Shown: positions 15,076 through 22,938, counted from the stretch's first letter. The stretch is 23,347 bases of DNA from Methanobacteriota archaeon (GCA_023434825.1 JAEYSH010000060.1:1-23347), one strand, 5' to 3'. The notes: generated by a model from the sequence alone, not told the origin. Made by a program: numbers and translations.

Positions 15076-16296
15076 ATGTATCTCATAGGAGAAGCTTTAA
15101 TAGGAAGCGGAAATGAAATAGCTCACGTTGATTTAATAATTGGGGACAAAAATGGTCCTGCAGGAACTGCATTTACCAATGGTTTAACACAACTATCAAT
15201 CGGACATACACCTTTACTTTCAGTCATTAGACCAAATTTAATGACCAAACCAGCGACATTAATTATACCTAAAGTGACTGTTGGATGTTTAGAAGATGCA
15301 AACAAGATATTCGGCCCAGCACAAACTGCAGTAGGTAGAGCAGTTGCTGATGCAGTAGAAGAAGGTTTAATTCCAAAAGACAAAGTTGAAGATATCGTAA
15401 TTCTTGCATCAGTCTTTATACACCCCGAAGCAGAAGATTTCCGTAAAATTTACCAGTACAATTATGGAGCAACCAAACTAGCAATAAGAAGAGCAATGGA
15501 AGAATATCCATCAGCAAATAAAGTATTAGCTGAAAAAGATAGAGGAGCGCATGCAATAATGGGCTTTAAAGTAGTAAAACTCTGGAACCCACCATACTTA
15601 CAGGTTGCACTTGATTTAGACAACATGGACGAAATGGAAAGAATTATAAACAGCCTTCCAGACCGTGAAAGAATTTTACTTGAAGCTGGAACACCACTGG
15701 TTAAGAAATTCGGTGTAGGCATAGTAAGTAAAATCAGAGAACTTAGAAAAGACGCATTCATCATTGCAGACCTTAAAACCCTTGATGTTGGAAGGATTGA
15801 AGTTAAAATGGCAGCAGATGAAACTGCGGATGCTATTGCAATTTCTGGACTTGGAACCGTTGAATCAATTGAAAAAGCAATACACGAAGCAATGAAACAG
15901 GGAATTTACTCCATTTTAGACATGATGAACGTGGACAACTTTGTTGAAAAACTCCAATCTCTTAGATACAAACCAGACATTGTACTATTACACAGAAATG
16001 TTGATTTAGAAACAATGGCTGCTGAAAGAGGAGAAGAATTAGGAGAAGTAACCGAATGGGGTAACATTAACCAGATTAAAGAAATCCTTGGTAAAGGAAG
16101 ACGCGTTGCTGTTGCAGGCGGAATAACCCCAGATAAAGTTGAAATGGCTCTTTCAAACGGTGCAGATGTAATTGTTGTTGGAAGATACATAATTGGTTCA
16201 AGAGATGTAAGACGTGCTGCAGAAGACTTCTTAGCACACATGCCTCAAGATCCAGACACTATGAGACTTGCACTTGATGAAGACGAGTCAATTTAA
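15076..16296 (+). CDS. fae-hps: Bifunctional formaldehyde-activating enzyme / 3-hexulose-6-phosphate synthase
   Basis: A 406-residue fusion. Residues 1-162 are formaldehyde-activating enzyme (GEALIGSGNEIAHVDLIIG with catalytic His17, then GDKNGPAGTAF), which condenses formaldehyde with tetrahydromethanopterin. Residues 166-406 are hexulose-6-phosphate synthase, a KGPDC/OMP-decarboxylase-type barrel (VALDLDNMDE, EAGTPLVKKFG, ADLKTLDVGRIEVKMA, VAGGITPDKV, then VVGRYIIGS). Archaea lacking the oxidative pentose phosphate pathway run Hps backwards to make ribulose 5-phosphate, releasing formaldehyde that Fae captures. The fusion therefore channels a toxic intermediate. GGAGG lies nine bases before the ATG at 15076. 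No Phi isomerase gene is nearby. A hairpin terminator follows, so the gene is probably monocistronic. Length and domain order match archaeal Fae-Hps exactly. Confidence 0.95.
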   Translation: MYLIGEALIGSGNEIAHVDLIIGDKNGPAGTAFTNGLTQLSIGHTPLLSVIRPNLMTKPATLIIPKVTVGCLEDANKIFGPAQTAVGRAVADAVEEGLIPKDKVEDIVILASVFIHPEAEDFRKIYQYNYGATKLAIRRAMEEYPSANKVLAEKDRGAHAIMGFKVVKLWNPPYLQVALDLDNMDEMERIINSLPDRERILLEAGTPLVKKFGVGIVSKIRELRKDAFIIADLKTLDVGRIEVKMAADETADAIAISGLGTVESIEKAIHEAMKQGIYSILDMMNVDNFVEKLQSLRYKPDIVLLHRNVDLETMAAERGEELGEVTEWGNINQIKEILGKGRRVAVAGGITPDKVEMALSNGADVIVVGRYIIGSRDVRRAAEDFLAHMPQDPDTMRLALDEDESI

Positions 16297-16301
16297 AACT
16301 A

Positions 16302-16335
16302 ATAAGATGGAAAATCCATTCTTATTCTCTTTTTT
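16302..16335 (+). terminator. Hairpin terminator of fae-hps
   Basis: ATAAGATGGA (16302-16311) pairs with TCCATTCTTAT (16315-16325), a 10-base stem with one bulged T and an AAA loop, followed by a T-run at 16330-16335. Confidence 0.7.
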
Positions 16336-16408
16336 AATTTAAATTAAAAATTTACTAATTTTTGAATTTATTCTTTTTAACCAATAATGAGACATAGGAG
16401 AATACAAT

Positions 16409-16783
16409 ATGACATTTACTACATGCTTAAACTGCATGGACGGAAGAGTCCAGTTACCAGTGATTAACTGGATAATTGAAAATTACGATATAAAATACGT
16501 AGATATGATTACAAAACCTGGAATGGACGGATATTTAGCTCAAAAAGATTCTAATATTAAAGACATAGTTAAAAACATTGAAATTTCAATTGAAGTTCAT
16601 GATACAGAACATATATTCATAGTTGCTCATTATGACTGCGCTGGAAATCCTGTTGATGATTTAACCCATGAAAAGCATATATATACTGCTGTAAATCGGA
16701 TTAAATCAATTTTTAATAAATCAAAAGTAATAGGGTTATGGGTTTCTGAAGATTTCAAGGTCAGCAAGATTATTGAAAAATAA
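16409..16783 (+). CDS. Minimal beta-carbonic-anhydrase-like protein
   Basis: A 124-residue protein carrying the metal-site signature of beta-carbonic anhydrases: Cys9-x-Asp11-x-Arg13 (NCMDGRVQ) and His74-x-x-Cys77 (AHYDCAGNP). These would give the Cys-His-Cys zinc site plus the Asp-Arg dyad. Ordinary beta-carbonic anhydrases are about 165-220 residues long. This version is shorter and ends soon after the second core strand pair. It may bind zinc and act on CO2/bicarbonate, or be a divergent member with another role; activity is inferred. Cys6 adds a CxxC with Cys9. AGGAG lies eight bases before the ATG at 16409. It sits between the fae-hps terminator and an iron-sulfur flavoprotein, each probably with its own promoter. 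Confidence 0.72.
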   Translation: MTFTTCLNCMDGRVQLPVINWIIENYDIKYVDMITKPGMDGYLAQKDSNIKDIVKNIEISIEVHDTEHIFIVAHYDCAGNPVDDLTHEKHIYTAVNRIKSIFNKSKVIGLWVSEDFKVSKIIEK

Positions 16784-16882
16784 ATTTATCAATAAAAATT
16801 ATCTTATTTTCTTTATTCAAATTAAATATTTCAACCGAAGTTTTATTTAATCTTAGGGCCATAAATTAATTGGAGGATTATT

Positions 16883-17470
16883 ATGATCTTAGGTATATGT
16901 GGAAGTCCAAGAAAACAGGCTACAGATTATGTCACAAATGAAGCATTGAAAATGCTTGAAGAGAAAGGGTTTGAAACAAGCTATTTTAGTGTAAGAGGAA
17001 AAAAAATAGCAGGATGTATGCACTGTGATTACTGTTTAAGGGAAAAAGAATGTATTCAAAAGGACGACATGTACGAAGTTTACAGTTTAATTAAAGATTG
17101 TGATGGGCTTATAATGGCATCTCCAAGTTACAATGGCGCCATAAGCGGACAATTGAAATGCTTAATGGATAGAACACGTGCATTAGGTGCTGCTGATATT
17201 GATTTTTTAAAAAATAAAGTTGGAATGGCCATTGCAGTTGGCGGTGACCGCATGGGAGGCCAGGAAATTGTTATCCAGCAAATAATTACCTATTATGTAC
17301 TTACTGGAGCAATTCCTAAAAGCGGCGGTGCATGGGGAGCTAATTTAGGTGCAACTTTCTGGTCAAAAGATAGTCTTGATGGAGTAAAAGCAGATGTAGA
17401 AGGCTTTAAGTCTCTAAAAAGGACTGTGAATAAATTTGCTGAGTTTTTAGAAAATTATAATGAAAAATAG
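16883..17470 (+). CDS. Iron-sulfur flavoprotein (flavodoxin-like NAD(P)H:FMN reductase family)
   Basis: A 195-residue flavodoxin-fold protein. GICGSPRKQATDY at 4-16 is the FMN phosphate loop, and ASPSYNGAISGQLKCLMDR at about 79-97 contacts the isoalloxazine ring. Between them a compact cysteine motif Cx2Cx2Cx5C (Cys45, 48, 51, 57) matches that of the Methanosarcina iron-sulfur flavoprotein Isf, which holds a [4Fe-4S] cluster and FMN and transfers electrons from ferredoxin. Isf proteins have been linked to reduction of oxygen or peroxide in anaerobes. The ATG at 16883 has GGAGG six bases upstream. The gene is followed by T-rich sequence (from about 17523) and a long spacer, so it ends its transcript. 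Family call firm; physiological partner unknown. Confidence 0.88.
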   Translation: MILGICGSPRKQATDYVTNEALKMLEEKGFETSYFSVRGKKIAGCMHCDYCLREKECIQKDDMYEVYSLIKDCDGLIMASPSYNGAISGQLKCLMDRTRALGAADIDFLKNKVGMAIAVGGDRMGGQEIVIQQIITYYVLTGAIPKSGGAWGANLGATFWSKDSLDGVKADVEGFKSLKRTVNKFAEFLENYNEK

Positions 17471-17683
17471 AATTGAAATATTTGAACTATATCCCAATAT
17501 TACAAAATAAATGGATATCAAATTTTTTTTAAATTTTAATTACTTATTATATTTACATTATACATCTCATTAACATTGATCATTATTAGAAAATTTCGCG
17601 AGTAAATGAGGAATTTATTTATAAAAAATTAGTTTTTTAGATAAAAATTTTGTACTTTTACTAATTATTAGAATTAACCACAA
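17471..17683. other. AT-rich spacer after the iron-sulfur flavoprotein gene
   Basis: No gene was recognised. A run of T residues at about 17523-17530 on the plus strand is a likely oligo-T terminator for the flavoprotein gene. The remainder up to the TATA box at 17686 shows no repeats or open frames that I can support. Confidence 0.5.
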
Positions 17684-17695
17684 TATTTATATATT
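17684..17695 (+). promoter_or_regulatory. TATA box of the putative structured RNA
   Basis: TTTATATA at 17686-17693 is a strong archaeal TATA candidate. Standard spacing puts initiation at about 17712-17717, exactly at the 5' arm of a 12-base inverted repeat. Confidence 0.5.
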
Positions 17696-17712
17696 AAGTG
17701 AGGTATAATTGA

Positions 17713-17946
17713 AGTCAATCCCTGAATAGTTTTAACTTAAAATATTATAATCCCAATAATATTCAAAAAAGAATTTTCCACCCCTTTTTAAAAGTTTTAA
17801 TTTATATTCAGGGATTTAAACCACATTACGTTTGTAATAACCAAAAAATAAATTAACATGTGGAACCATATTTCCCAGACTATTTAGAAGCACTCCTTAA
17901 CAAAATAGTCTGGGGAAATCCCCCTTAAAACATATTTTGATTTTTT
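17713..17946 (+). ncRNA. Candidate structured non-coding RNA, family unknown
   Basis: About 230 bases with no convincing open frame but several strong inverted repeats. P1: AATCCCTGAATA (17717-17728) pairs perfectly with TATTCAGGGATT (17805-17816). Inside it P2: AATATTAT (17741-17748) pairs with ATAATATT (17756-17763) around the loop AATCCCA. P3: CCACAT (17821-17826) pairs with ATGTGG (17858-17863), enclosing a small TTAC/GTAA stem. P4: CCCAGACTATTT (17874-17885) pairs with AAATAGTCTGGG (17903-17914), enclosing a 17-base loop. A fifth hairpin GGGG-AAAT-CCCC (17912-17923) overlaps the 3' arm of P4 and is followed by T-rich DNA. A TATA box lies the correct distance upstream, and the flippase gene has its own later TATA box, so an independent RNA is favoured over a leader. 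It does not match tRNA, 5S, SRP or RNase P RNA by eye. A small MITE-like element is the alternative. Confidence 0.5.
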
Positions 17947-18026
17947 AATAATCTATTCACTAATTTTAACTTATACTAAAAAAGATCCAAATATGTCTTA
18001 AATAAAGTCTTTAAATACTATTAATT

Positions 18027-18037
18027 CATATATAAAT
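18027..18037 (+). promoter_or_regulatory. TATA box of the flippase gene
   Basis: CATATATAAAT at 18027-18037 would start transcription near 18057, giving a leader of about 50 bases before the ATG at 18107. The stretch between 17947 and this site holds nothing else recognised. Confidence 0.5.
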
Positions 18038-18106
18038 GGAAGTATAAAAATTCAATATAAACTAATTATCTAAATTTCAGTGAACGTTTTATTTTTTGGT
18101 GAGTTA

Positions 18107-19654
18107 ATGGCGAGTTCAAAGATACTAAAGGGAAGCTTTCTAATAATGATAAGCTACGTGTTTTTTAGAATAGGTGGCTTAATATATCGATTTTTAATGA
18201 GTAGGTTGCTCGGACCAGAGGGTTACGGTCTTGTAGTATTGACACTACCTTTTCAGGGAATTTTTCAAATTCTTTCAGCTGCAGGAATTCCTCCGGCTGT
18301 TGCCAAGTTCGTTGCTCAGCATAAAGCAGTCGGTGAAGACGAAATGGCCAGACAGGTCATTTTTACATCGCTAAAAATTATGGCAATTTTAGGTATTTTC
18401 TTTTCACTGGTAATGTTTTTCTCATCTGACTGGATAGCGAATGTTTGGTTCCATAAACCTGCTGTTGCCTATCCACTTAAAGCTGTTGCACTTATAACTC
18501 CTTTCAGTGTTATTGTGGGAGCTTTTAGAGGAGCATTCCAGGGTTTATACAGAATGGAATTTATAGTAGCTACCAGAGCTGCAGAACAGATTTTTACAAT
18601 TATATTTGCAGTTGTGCTTGTATCTATAGGTTTTTATGCTGCAGGGGCAGTTATGGGTACTGCACTCGGATTTGCAGCATCTGCAATAACTGCAGTTTTC
18701 ATATATAGAAAATATTTATGGAAATATTTCCCAGCACCAGATCCCGAAAAAAAATTAAGTTTAAGGGAAGAATTAGGTCTTGCAAAAATTATTTTGCTGT
18801 TTTCAATTCCTGTTGCAATAACAGGGCTATCAGAACTTGCTATTTATGATGTAAGTACATTTATGATTGGTAGATACATGACAGAAAGAGATGCAGGGTA
18901 CTATGGAGTAGCAGATCCAATCGCCAGACTGCCGCTTATAATTTCGCTATCTGTAGCTGCTGCAATACTTCCTGCAGCATCAGAAGCTGCCAGCTTAAAG
19001 GATAAAAAACTGCTTGAAACATATGTAACTCAATCATATCGCTATGTTATTTTAACTGTTCTACCAATTTGTGTTGGAGTTTCTATTTTTGCAGAACCAA
19101 TTCTTGGACTTTTATTTACTTATGATTATATTTACGGTGCACCAGCATTGAGCATTCTTGTTGTTGGAATGGCATTTTATACCTTATTTATGGTTTCATC
19201 AAGCATAACCCAGGGAATTGGGCATCCAAGACTTCCTATGTATATTCTACTTTTTGGAACAGTTTTAAATATTGTTTTAAATTATTTCATGGTTCAATCT
19301 TATGGGCTTATAGGTGCTGCAGCAGCCACAACTATAGCTGCATTCATTATAATGATTGCAATTGTCTGGAAAACATTCCAAACAACTGAAATCAGACCGC
19401 CATATTTAGATTTTGTTAAAATAGGAATAGCATCATTATTTATGGGTTTAATCATATTATTAATACCAAAGACCATTTATGGGTTAATAGCTGCCATCAT
19501 TATAGCTCCAATTGCTTATATAATTGGTTTAACCCTTATTGGAGGGTTTAGAAAAGATGATGTTAGAATAAGCAAAAAATATGCTGCAAAAGTAGGTCCA
19601 TTATCTAAAGTACTATTAAAAGTAGTTAAATTTATAGAAAGGTTTGCAAAATAA
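18107..19654 (+). CDS. Oligosaccharide/lipid-linked precursor flippase (SpoVB/PST type, MOP superfamily)
   Basis: A 515-residue membrane protein with 12-14 hydrophobic helices spread evenly over its length. The N-terminus (SSKILKGSFLIMISYVFFR, then SRLLGPEGYGL) is typical of the polysaccharide-exporter branch of the MOP superfamily (RfbX/SpoVB). Further typical stretches are GAFRGAFQGLYRM and SITQGIGHPRLP. Such proteins flip undecaprenyl- or dolichyl-linked sugars or cell-wall precursors across the membrane. In Methanobacteriales the cargo could be pseudomurein precursors or surface glycans, which is inferred. The ATG at 18107 is chosen because GGTGAG lies just upstream; an in-frame GTG at 18080 has no ribosome site. 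No glycosyltransferase genes adjoin it. The hisB gene follows after 122 bases on the same strand. Confidence 0.88.
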   Translation: MASSKILKGSFLIMISYVFFRIGGLIYRFLMSRLLGPEGYGLVVLTLPFQGIFQILSAAGIPPAVAKFVAQHKAVGEDEMARQVIFTSLKIMAILGIFFSLVMFFSSDWIANVWFHKPAVAYPLKAVALITPFSVIVGAFRGAFQGLYRMEFIVATRAAEQIFTIIFAVVLVSIGFYAAGAVMGTALGFAASAITAVFIYRKYLWKYFPAPDPEKKLSLREELGLAKIILLFSIPVAITGLSELAIYDVSTFMIGRYMTERDAGYYGVADPIARLPLIISLSVAAAILPAASEAASLKDKKLLETYVTQSYRYVILTVLPICVGVSIFAEPILGLLFTYDYIYGAPALSILVVGMAFYTLFMVSSSITQGIGHPRLPMYILLFGTVLNIVLNYFMVQSYGLIGAAAATTIAAFIIMIAIVWKTFQTTEIRPPYLDFVKIGIASLFMGLIILLIPKTIYGLIAAIIIAPIAYIIGLTLIGGFRKDDVRISKKYAAKVGPLSKVLLKVVKFIERFAK

Positions 19655-19776
19655 TAATTAGAAATTCAAAAATTATGAAGAGGATATCCTGCCTGAATCT
19701 TAAAAAAGGCAATTAAGGTTAGAGAATGACAATGACCCCAAAGAGGCAAATTCTTTCAAAAGGAGTAAATGGTATT

Positions 19777-20355
19777 ATGAAAAGAAGTAAAAAATTAAGT
19801 AGAAAAACATCAGAAACTGATATTGAAATTTCACTGAATATCGATGGGAATGGAAAATCAGATGTAAATACTGGAATTGACTTTTTTGACCATATGCTTG
19901 ATTCATTTGCAAGACATGGATTTTTTGACCTTAATGTGAAAGCTAAAGGGGATCTTAAAGTGGATGACCACCACACAGTAGAAGATGTTGGAATACTTCT
20001 TGGAGATACATTTTCACAAGCTTTGGGTGATAAAAAAGGGATAAAAAGAATGGCACACGCCATAATTCCAATGGATGATGCTTTAGCAACCGTAGCAGTG
20101 GATATAAGTGGTAGAAGTTACAGTGTTTTAAACTTTTCCTTTAAAAAGGCGAAGGTGGGCGATTTAAGCACTGAAAACGTTGAACACTTCTTTGAATCAT
20201 TTGCAAACTTTGCAAGAATCAACATTAATGCTAAAGTTGAAGGAGAAAATGATCATCACAAAATAGAGGCACTTTTTAAAGCATTTGCACGGGCATTAAA
20301 GGATGCATCAAAAATAGAACACGATTTAATTCCGAGTACTAAAGGTGTTTTATAG
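19777..20355 (+). CDS. hisB: Imidazoleglycerol-phosphate dehydratase
   Basis: A 192-residue enzyme for the sixth step of histidine synthesis, dehydrating imidazole glycerol phosphate to imidazole acetol phosphate. The two-fold repeated metal-binding signature is intact: GIDFFDHMLDSFARHG at 33-48, DDHHTVEDVG at 63-72 and the second-half equivalent ENDHHKIEALFKAFARAL. The active enzyme is normally a manganese-containing 24-mer. The ATG at 19777 follows AGGAG (19761-19765) by 11 bases and gives the usual archaeal length. In-frame ATGs near 19726 would add 17 residues not seen in the family. It is monofunctional, without a phosphatase domain, and far from other his genes, as in other methanogens. 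Its stop is four bases from the end of the converging coiled-coil gene. Confidence 0.95.
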   Translation: MKRSKKLSRKTSETDIEISLNIDGNGKSDVNTGIDFFDHMLDSFARHGFFDLNVKAKGDLKVDDHHTVEDVGILLGDTFSQALGDKKGIKRMAHAIIPMDDALATVAVDISGRSYSVLNFSFKKAKVGDLSTENVEHFFESFANFARININAKVEGENDHHKIEALFKAFARALKDASKIEHDLIPSTKGVL

Positions 20356-20359
20356 CCGT

Positions 20360-20803
20360 TTAATCCTTTAATTCATTTATTTTATCATCAATTGTTTGCT
20401 TTAAAACATTTATTTCTGATTTTATAATATTAAAATTATCATTCTCGTTCCTGACATCTAATAAATCTTTTTCTATCCCATTTAATTCATAAAGATCGAT
20501 TTCAATATCCAATTCATAATAATCAGCTATCATAACATCTATATGGTGTAACATATCATCTATATCGCGATACTGGTATAAAATAGACTCAATTTCTTCT
20601 AAAATCTGCTCCAATCTAGAATTTAAACCTTTCATTGAATTTAAAGTCAAATCTTTATTTTCTATTTCTAAAATTTCAGAATATGCTTTTTCTGCTTCAA
20701 CAATTTCTTGACGCATATTTTCCAATCTAAGCTTATTTGAACTTGCAAAAAGCATCATATGAGTATATTTATCGTAAATTTGTTCGAATTCGTTTTGAAT
20801 CAC
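20360..20803 (-). CDS. Predicted coiled-coil protein of unknown function
   Basis: I do not recognise this 147-residue protein. It is acidic and rich in Glu, Asp, Leu, Ile and Asn, lacks cysteines, and has no signal peptide or membrane segment. Heptad-like spacing of Leu/Ile runs from about residue 23 to the end, as in LNSRLEQILEEIESILYQY and INVLKQTIDDKINELKD, so it is probably all-helical and forms a coiled coil or helical bundle. The start codon is GTG at 20803, fixed by a perfect GGAGGT five bases upstream. It converges on hisB with only four bases between the stop codons, so the two transcripts must overlap at their 3' ends. It may be a structural, adaptor or small regulatory protein; nothing in context decides this. 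Confidence 0.75.
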   Translation of the reverse strand: MIQNEFEQIYDKYTHMMLFASSNKLRLENMRQEIVEAEKAYSEILEIENKDLTLNSMKGLNSRLEQILEEIESILYQYRDIDDMLHHIDVMIADYYELDIEIDLYELNGIEKDLLDVRNENDNFNIIKSEINVLKQTIDDKINELKD

Positions 20804-20937
20804 TCAATACCTCCAGATTAAGATTAAATCTCTTTATTTAATTATGTAATTAATTATACAAAAATCTACTTAATTTAGAAAATAACATATAATATTCCAT
20901 TAAGCTTTGAATCTTATTAATTAAATGGAGGAATTTT

Positions 20938-21447
20938 ATGGAGTTTCTTGATTTAGTAAAATCCAGATATAGTGTTAGGGCCTATAAAAACGACCAGGTT
21001 GAGGATGAAAAATTAGAAAAAATACTGGAAGCAGCTCGTCTTGCTCCAACTGCAGTAAATTATCAACCTTTTAAATTAATAGTTATAAATACAGAAGGGC
21101 GTAAAGATGAACTAAAACGTATTTATCAGGCGGAATGGTTCTCTGAAGCACCATTAGTAATAGGAGTATGTTGTGAACCGCAAAATGCATGGGTACGTAG
21201 AGATGGCAAGAATTTTGCTGATGTAGATGCTACTATAGTAATGGATCATATAATTCTTGCAGCAACAAGTCTTGGGCTTGGAACATGCTGGATTGGTGCT
21301 TTTGATGCAGATGCAGCAAAAAAAATCCTTAAGTTACCTGAAAATATTGAAACACTTGTTTTTACTCCATTAGGCTATCCTGCAGATGAAATTGGTGAGA
21401 AAAAAAGAAAAGATATATCGGAACTTGTTAAGTATGAAAATTGGTAA
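20938..21447 (+). CDS. Nitroreductase family protein (FMN-dependent)
   Basis: A 169-residue FMN oxidoreductase of the nitroreductase superfamily. SRYSVRAYKN at 9-18 is the FMN-phosphate-binding segment, LAPTAVNYQPFKLIV follows at about 35-49, and LGLGTCWIGAF near residue 117 is the second flavin-contacting strand. Length matches the short, single-domain archaeal members. Such proteins use NAD(P)H or F420H2-derived electrons to reduce nitro groups, quinones or flavins; the true substrate is unknown. The ATG at 20938 follows GGAGG (20927-20931) by six bases. It is transcribed alone, divergent from the coiled-coil gene and convergent with the HD-domain gene, whose stop is 15 bases away. Confidence 0.9.
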   Translation: MEFLDLVKSRYSVRAYKNDQVEDEKLEKILEAARLAPTAVNYQPFKLIVINTEGRKDELKRIYQAEWFSEAPLVIGVCCEPQNAWVRRDGKNFADVDATIVMDHIILAATSLGLGTCWIGAFDADAAKKILKLPENIETLVFTPLGYPADEIGEKKRKDISELVKYENW

Positions 21448-21462
21448 ATTAATTTATTTAAA

Positions 21463-22683
21463 TTAATTATCGATTAAATTAGATATATTATCAAAAAGTT
21501 GTCCAAAATCAGTTCCAGATATTTTCTTATCTTTAAATTCGCGATATATCTTTTTTGATCCATTTTCCAAAGATTTAGATGTTATTCCGTGCCTTATGGA
21601 TAATTTAGCTTCTACAAAAGCAGCTAATTGATCACAAGCATATATTAATTCTCCATCTATAGGACTAAAAGTATCTTCATTAAATTTACTGTTTAATTCA
21701 TTAAAAGAAATTTTATCGGGTTCATCTTTATAATTAATCCTGTTTTCAAACTCATTTTCAGTAAAGTACTTTATTTCTGAATGCCATTGTTTAGGGAGCA
21801 ATTCTAACAATTTTGAATCTACAAGATTTGTTTCACATTCTTTAATAATTTCATCTAATTCACTAACTGATTTTTTTACAGGAGAAATGATATCTTTAGT
21901 TAAAACCTCAGGTAAATCGTGGAATAAACCCGCAAAAAAGTTGTTATATATTCTTTTATCACATGGAATCTCTTTCATACTAATTGTACAAAAATATGAT
22001 ATCATAGCCACAATTAACATATGACCTAAAACTGACGTTTCAGGTATTCTGGGTGATTGAGCCCATCTTTTTTGAAAACGAAGCTGCCCACATAGATCAA
22101 CAAAACCATATGACTTTTTACCAAGTAAAATTTTTTGAACACCTATTAAATCATAATGATCTTCAATTTTATTTTCAATTTTTTCCTTCCTTCGTTCTAT
22201 ACCGTAAATATAAGGAGCAGTGTTATAAATAATCTTAAATTCCCAATTTGTAGCTAAATAATGTGCAGCACGAAGTATTTTTGTTTCTGTATTAATTGGA
22301 GACTCAAATAAGTAATTTTCAAACTTTTGCTTAAACTCTTCGTTATTTAGGTCTTCGAGAACAGGATTAAGTTCCTTTAAAACATGATTATTTAATTCAT
22401 TCTTTTTTTCTGCTAGAATTTTATGAAAAACAGGCGGTTTAATATCTGTTAGAACTATTCTTTGTAAAAATTCAAAAATAAATCCTTCTATTAGATTTAA
22501 CCAATTAATTTGGTCCTGTCCAATGTCCTTTCTTTTATCATCTTCCATTTTAGCTAATACATAAGCTATTATCATTTTATGTGCTTGTTTATCTAATTCA
22601 ATGAATTCTACAGGTCGAATATGATCATTCCACCGTTGCATACTTGCTGCACTATAAAATCTTTCTATTAGTTTTTCAATCAT
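21463..22683 (-). CDS. HD-domain phosphohydrolase (YfbR-like) with degenerate N-terminal copy
   Basis: A 406-residue protein counted from the ATG at 22683 (a TTG at 22686 is possible; GGTGA lies just upstream). The C-terminal half is a YfbR-like HD domain: RW at 206-207, His221 (LGHMLI), the HD pair His255-Asp256 (FHDLPEVLTKDI) with Glu259, and Asp351 (ACDQLAAF). This set binds a divalent metal and hydrolyses deoxynucleotide 5'-monophosphates in YfbR. The N-terminal half repeats the pattern: RW at 17-18, His35, then FEFLQRIVLTDIKPPV at 70-85 aligning to the HD segment with HD replaced by Glu-Phe and Glu259 replaced by Arg. The first copy should be inactive and structural. Activity of the second copy is inferred from its intact residues. 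The gene is alone; a TetR-like gene lies upstream on the same strand. Confidence 0.8.
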   Translation of the reverse strand: MIEKLIERFYSAASMQRWNDHIRPVEFIELDKQAHKMIIAYVLAKMEDDKRKDIGQDQINWLNLIEGFIFEFLQRIVLTDIKPPVFHKILAEKKNELNNHVLKELNPVLEDLNNEEFKQKFENYLFESPINTETKILRAAHYLATNWEFKIIYNTAPYIYGIERRKEKIENKIEDHYDLIGVQKILLGKKSYGFVDLCGQLRFQKRWAQSPRIPETSVLGHMLIVAMISYFCTISMKEIPCDKRIYNNFFAGLFHDLPEVLTKDIISPVKKSVSELDEIIKECETNLVDSKLLELLPKQWHSEIKYFTENEFENRINYKDEPDKISFNELNSKFNEDTFSPIDGELIYACDQLAAFVEAKLSIRHGITSKSLENGSKKIYREFKDKKISGTDFGQLFDNISNLIDN

Positions 22684-22938
22684 CAACTCACCTATTCAAA
22701 GACCCCATAAGATAAAATTATTTTTATTTATTAAAAATTTAATTATTTAAAAAATTTTAAATTAAAACTATAAGAATTTATACTTATTTGAAAAGGGAAA
22801 ATTAAGATTGAATAAACTGTGATCAATAAATTTTTCAATAGTCTGTTTATGATTAAAAAAGTACTTTCACGCCATTTATCATAATTCACGAAGAATACAA
22901 AGGAAATATACTAAATGCTATTATTAAAATGTTTTAAA

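Noticed and set aside
15123..16241. Several open frames antisense to fae-hps
   Set aside because: They mirror codon use of the sense gene and have no family features; the sense protein is an unambiguous Fae-Hps.
17717..17816. MITE or insertion element bounded by the 12-base inverted repeat
   Set aside because: No flanking target-site duplication is visible and the structure continues beyond the repeat with a promoter upstream. It is kept as the alternative to the RNA interpretation.
17870..17925. H/ACA guide RNA hairpin with an ACA downstream
   Set aside because: An ACA occurs after the last hairpin, but I see no guide pocket or kink-turn of the expected geometry.
19726..19776. N-terminal extension of HisB from ATGs near 19726
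   Set aside because: It adds 17 residues not found in the family, and AGGAG lies inside it, upstream of the ATG at 19777.
22795..22865. ATAAAC/GTTTAT inverted repeat upstream of the HD gene
   Set aside because: Only about six paired bases with a long AT-rich loop; expected by chance in this composition.
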